The translations under genes were made by a program, and so were the position numbers. From contig JACRCD010000051.1 in the NCBI GenBank assembly GCA_016219175.1, positions 1 to 50,385 on the forward strand: a DNA stretch of 50,385 nt. Reading direction: 5' to 3'. Every line of letters begins with the position of its first letter. The first letter of the stretch is position 1. Below are positions 49,958 through 50,385 of the stretch, in pieces. This stretch comes from Deltaproteobacteria bacterium. Its GTDB lineage: Bacteria; Desulfobacterota; Desulfobulbia; Desulfobulbales; SURF-16. The notes under the pieces were generated by a model. That model saw only the letters and a list, made by a program, of their open reading frames with translations, was not told the origin of the DNA and did no database searches.

Positions 49958-50338
49958 ATGATGACTGTGGATGAGCTGAAAAAAAATCGAGAAATTATCA
50001 ATGAGATTGACTGGAACATGACTCCGGAAAAAGCGGTGGATATGTACCTTGAATGGGGCGCGGGCTGGACACGCGGCAATGATTTTGTCAGCGGCAATGA
50101 TCAGTCGATATATTTTGTTCTCTTTGACTGGGAAACACCACCGCAGGCCACTCTTATCCGGAGAAACATGAAAGAAGCCGTGGAAATTGCCAAGATACCG
50201 GTTCTTGCTGATCTTTTTTATGAGGCATGCGCTGAAGATGGCTACCGGCCGGGAGGAACGGTGCACCGCCTCAATGACAAACTGAAACAATGGCTGGCAA
50301 AAGAAATTAGTGGGCCGCCCGTTGATTTATCAACGTGA
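49958..50338 (+). CDS. DVU0772-family hypothetical protein
   Basis: 126 residues: 'LKKNREIINEIDWNMTPEKAVDMYLEWGAGW', 'QSIYFVLFDWETPPQATLIRRNMKEAVEIAKI' and a terminal 'RLNDKLKQWL'. This pattern is typical of the DVU0772 family, small cytosolic proteins found mainly in sulfate-reducing bacteria; the function is not known. AAGGAG precedes the ATG pair. It is transcribed away from the molybdoenzyme operon, sharing the FNR-type site. Confidence 0.75.
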   Translation: MMTVDELKKNREIINEIDWNMTPEKAVDMYLEWGAGWTRGNDFVSGNDQSIYFVLFDWETPPQATLIRRNMKEAVEIAKIPVLADLFYEACAEDGYRPGGTVHRLNDKLKQWLAKEISGPPVDLST

Positions 50339-50385
50339 TCAGCATGAATCCTCTCTGATTAATGTTTTCATTTTAAACGGTCTGG

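Noticed and set aside
1-50385. CRISPR array, tRNA or rRNA genes
   Set aside because: I looked for regularly spaced repeats and for cloverleaf or conserved rRNA sequences and saw none; a dedicated scan could still find a tRNA I missed.

Overview
The window looks like a chromosomal segment of an anaerobic or facultatively anaerobic member of the Desulfobacterota, probably near the Desulfobulbales. This is inferred from gene content: two NrfD-type membrane complexes with tetra-cluster iron-sulfur proteins, a four-haem cytochrome, a NarG-like molybdoenzyme with its TorD chaperone, a PEP-CTERM protein, a DVU0772-family protein and at least one convincing selenocysteine-encoding gene. Most genes are moderately GC-rich; a few islands are clearly more AT-rich. 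No tRNA, rRNA or CRISPR array was seen.

Layout. 1-8000: a MITE-like repeat, a four-helix membrane protein, a double Lcl_C/DUF1566 protein, then a copper/silver homeostasis cluster (ICMT-like methyltransferase, CopA ATPase with YHS and two CPMHP metal-binding modules, an extremely Met-rich exported protein, DUF2933, a second ICMT-like protein). 8000-12300: an accessory patch with a GH19 lysozyme/chitinase and a broken copy of its 5' end, orphan genes, a HicBA toxin-antitoxin pair and two copies of a 37-residue lysine-rich gene, each followed by a REP-like inverted repeat. 12300-19110: SIMPL protein, then a C39-like peptidase / RimK-like ATP-grasp / GCS2 ligase set and a DUF3536-type GH57 protein. 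19130-25025 (minus strand): radical SAM/B12-binding protein, WrbA, nitroreductase, small membrane proteins, TauE/SafE, MscL, a carboxymuconolactone-decarboxylase-like protein and a small membrane ORF with an in-frame TGA, with two inverted-repeat elements between them.

25100-29290 (minus): a cytochrome c / FeS / NrfD redox complex, a SagB-like nitroreductase lipoprotein and two small envelope proteins. 29290-33000: a second copy of the MITE-like repeat, a PEP-CTERM-like protein, a cNMP-binding/DUF4388 sensor, and two small heat-shock proteins. 33180-42880 (minus): a defence/toxin island. It holds a broken AAA ATPase, a small partner protein and a zeta-toxin-like kinase, fragments of AlbA_2-type regulators, a SIR2-like protein, a specificity subunit, a fused nuclease-methylase, an Mrr nuclease and a Fic-family protein with a 54-bp palindromic operator.

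42900-50385: a UGA-containing peroxiredoxin-like selenoprotein, a class I glutamine amidotransferase, then a complete molybdoenzyme operon (NarG-like catalytic subunit, FeS subunit, NrfD anchor, TorD chaperone), which diverges from a DVU0772-family gene around an FNR-type palindrome. The catalytic subunit keeps the Asp of the nitrate-reductase clade but is paired with a NrfD/PsrC-type anchor. The strongest leads are the selenoprotein, the SIR2/R-M/Mrr island, the RimK-GCS2-C39 ligase set, this hybrid molybdoenzyme, and the duplicated lysine-rich microgene.
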